Positions 63,361-64,000 of a DNA stretch of 64,000 bases are shown one piece after another. The notes below the pieces were generated by a model that was given only the letters and a program-made list of their open reading frames with translations, had not been told where the DNA came from and ran no database searches. The translations under genes were made by a program, and so were the position numbers. Each line of letters opens with the position of its first letter. The stretch's first letter is position 1. The stretch covers positions 4,472,501 to 4,536,500 of the forward strand of contig OY754470.1 of NCBI GenBank assembly GCA_963575645.1, written 5' to 3'. Origin of the DNA: Xanthostigma xanthostigma (lineage: Eukaryota; Arthropoda; Insecta; Raphidioptera; Raphidiidae).

Positions 63361-64000
63361 CTGTAAGCATTCTCAATTTCAAAAGTATATTAAAGAATTT
63401 GATTATTGCAATTTTTTCAAGGTATAGCCCTTTAAAAAAATGTTCTCTTTGACAAAAACCGAAATCTGCCCGAACTTTTGCAAAATCATCATGCTTATAG
63501 AAAAAAGAACGCTGAATCCAATAAGCACTACCAAACATCTGTATGTCTTTTGGTTTAGAAGTTTTCTGAAAACTATAAACGCAAATTTATAGTTTTCAGA
63601 AAACCATAGAAAACTTCGAATGGCCGTAATTTCCAAACTAAAAGAGATACAGACGTTTGCTTACGCTCATTGAATTCAGCGTAATTTTTTCTGTAAGTAT
63701 TCTCAATTTCAAAAGTATATTAAATAATTCGATTTTTGCGATTTTTTTCTTTTTTAAAAAAATGCGATTTTTGACGAAAATCGAAATATTTCGAAACTTT
63801 TTTAAAATCATCACGTTTATAGAAAAAAACACGCTGAATCCAATGAGTACAAACAAACGTCTGTATGTCTTCTGGTTTAGAAGTTATTTGCGTTTATAGT
63901 TTTCAGAAATCTATATAAAACCTTCGAATGGCCGTAGTTTTCAAACTAAAAGAGATACAGACGTTTGCTTACGCTCATTGAATTCAGCGTAATTTTTTCT
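63361..64000 (+). repeat. Tandem array of about 310-330-bp units, running off the end
   Basis: CTGTAAGCATTCTCAATTTC (63361) returns as CTGTAAGTATTCTCAATTTC (63691), and the next unit would start at 63999. Each unit contains AACGCTGAATCCAA or ACGCTGAATCCAAT facing CATTGAATTCAGCGT, so a unit is itself a large imperfect palindrome. The first also has GTTTTCTGAAAACTATAAAC facing its complement. ORFs here are shadows. Confidence 0.85.

Overview
The window looks like intergenic, transposon-dense nuclear DNA of an insect or other arthropod. It is strongly AT-rich by eye. It carries short non-autonomous Helitrons of the insect type (TCTATACTAATA start, CTAG end), hAT, Harbinger, Tc1/mariner and TTAA-flanked miniature elements, 5'-truncated LINEs, and tRNA-derived relics. 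A hemipteran or lepidopteran source would fit, but nothing here fixes the species. There is no operon structure, rRNA or CRISPR array, and I find no convincing host protein gene in 64 kb.

The only long, intact coding region is a pogo/Tigger-like DDE transposase at 11841-13769. It lies inside a complete element (11393-14225) with 21-bp inverted ends, a TA target duplication, about ten subterminal copies of a GGGGYAAGATCGAA-like motif, a likely 5'-UTR intron and a poly(A) signal. All other protein-coding traces are broken: a frameshifted, internally deleted Harbinger transposase (36665-37056), a Tc1/mariner fragment (29460-29669, minus), three LINE ORF C-termini (31631-32005 plus, 54512-54667 plus, 55148-55470 minus) and a possible reverse-transcriptase scrap near 19.6 kb.

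Layout. 1-11 kb: copies of an unclassified 0.6-kb repeat (family A), a Harbinger-like MITE (family B, TTA/TAA duplications), a 38-bp minisatellite, large hairpins, a 139-bp tandem array and a hAT MITE with a perfect 8-bp duplication. 11-14 kb: the pogo element. 14-24 kb: B-family MITEs (one nested in another repeat), two hAT MITEs, Helitrons and a tRNA-like relic. 24-29 kb: a 100-bp-arm palindrome, an exact duplication, two TTAA-flanked elements sharing one TTAA, and a 31-unit 28-bp satellite. 29-41 kb: Tc1/mariner, Helitrons (one carrying a tRNA-Lys-like sequence), LINE fragment, Harbinger element, tail-to-tail palindromes. 41-53 kb: a second Helitron pair member, a heat-shock-element promoter-like block at 42.6-42.74 kb, more hAT and A/B copies. 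53-64 kb: palindromes, LINE ends, Helitrons, a 30-bp-periodic palindrome cluster, a tRNA-Gly pseudogene and a tandem array running off the end.

The elements with most biological interest are the apparently intact pogo transposon, the heat-shock-type promoter block, a hairpin whose loop is conserved between two loci while its stem changes by a compensatory pair, and a recurrent ribozyme-like core (CTGAnGA, short stem, GAAA) in several repeat families. No database search was run; family names rest on termini, target duplications and protein motifs read by eye.
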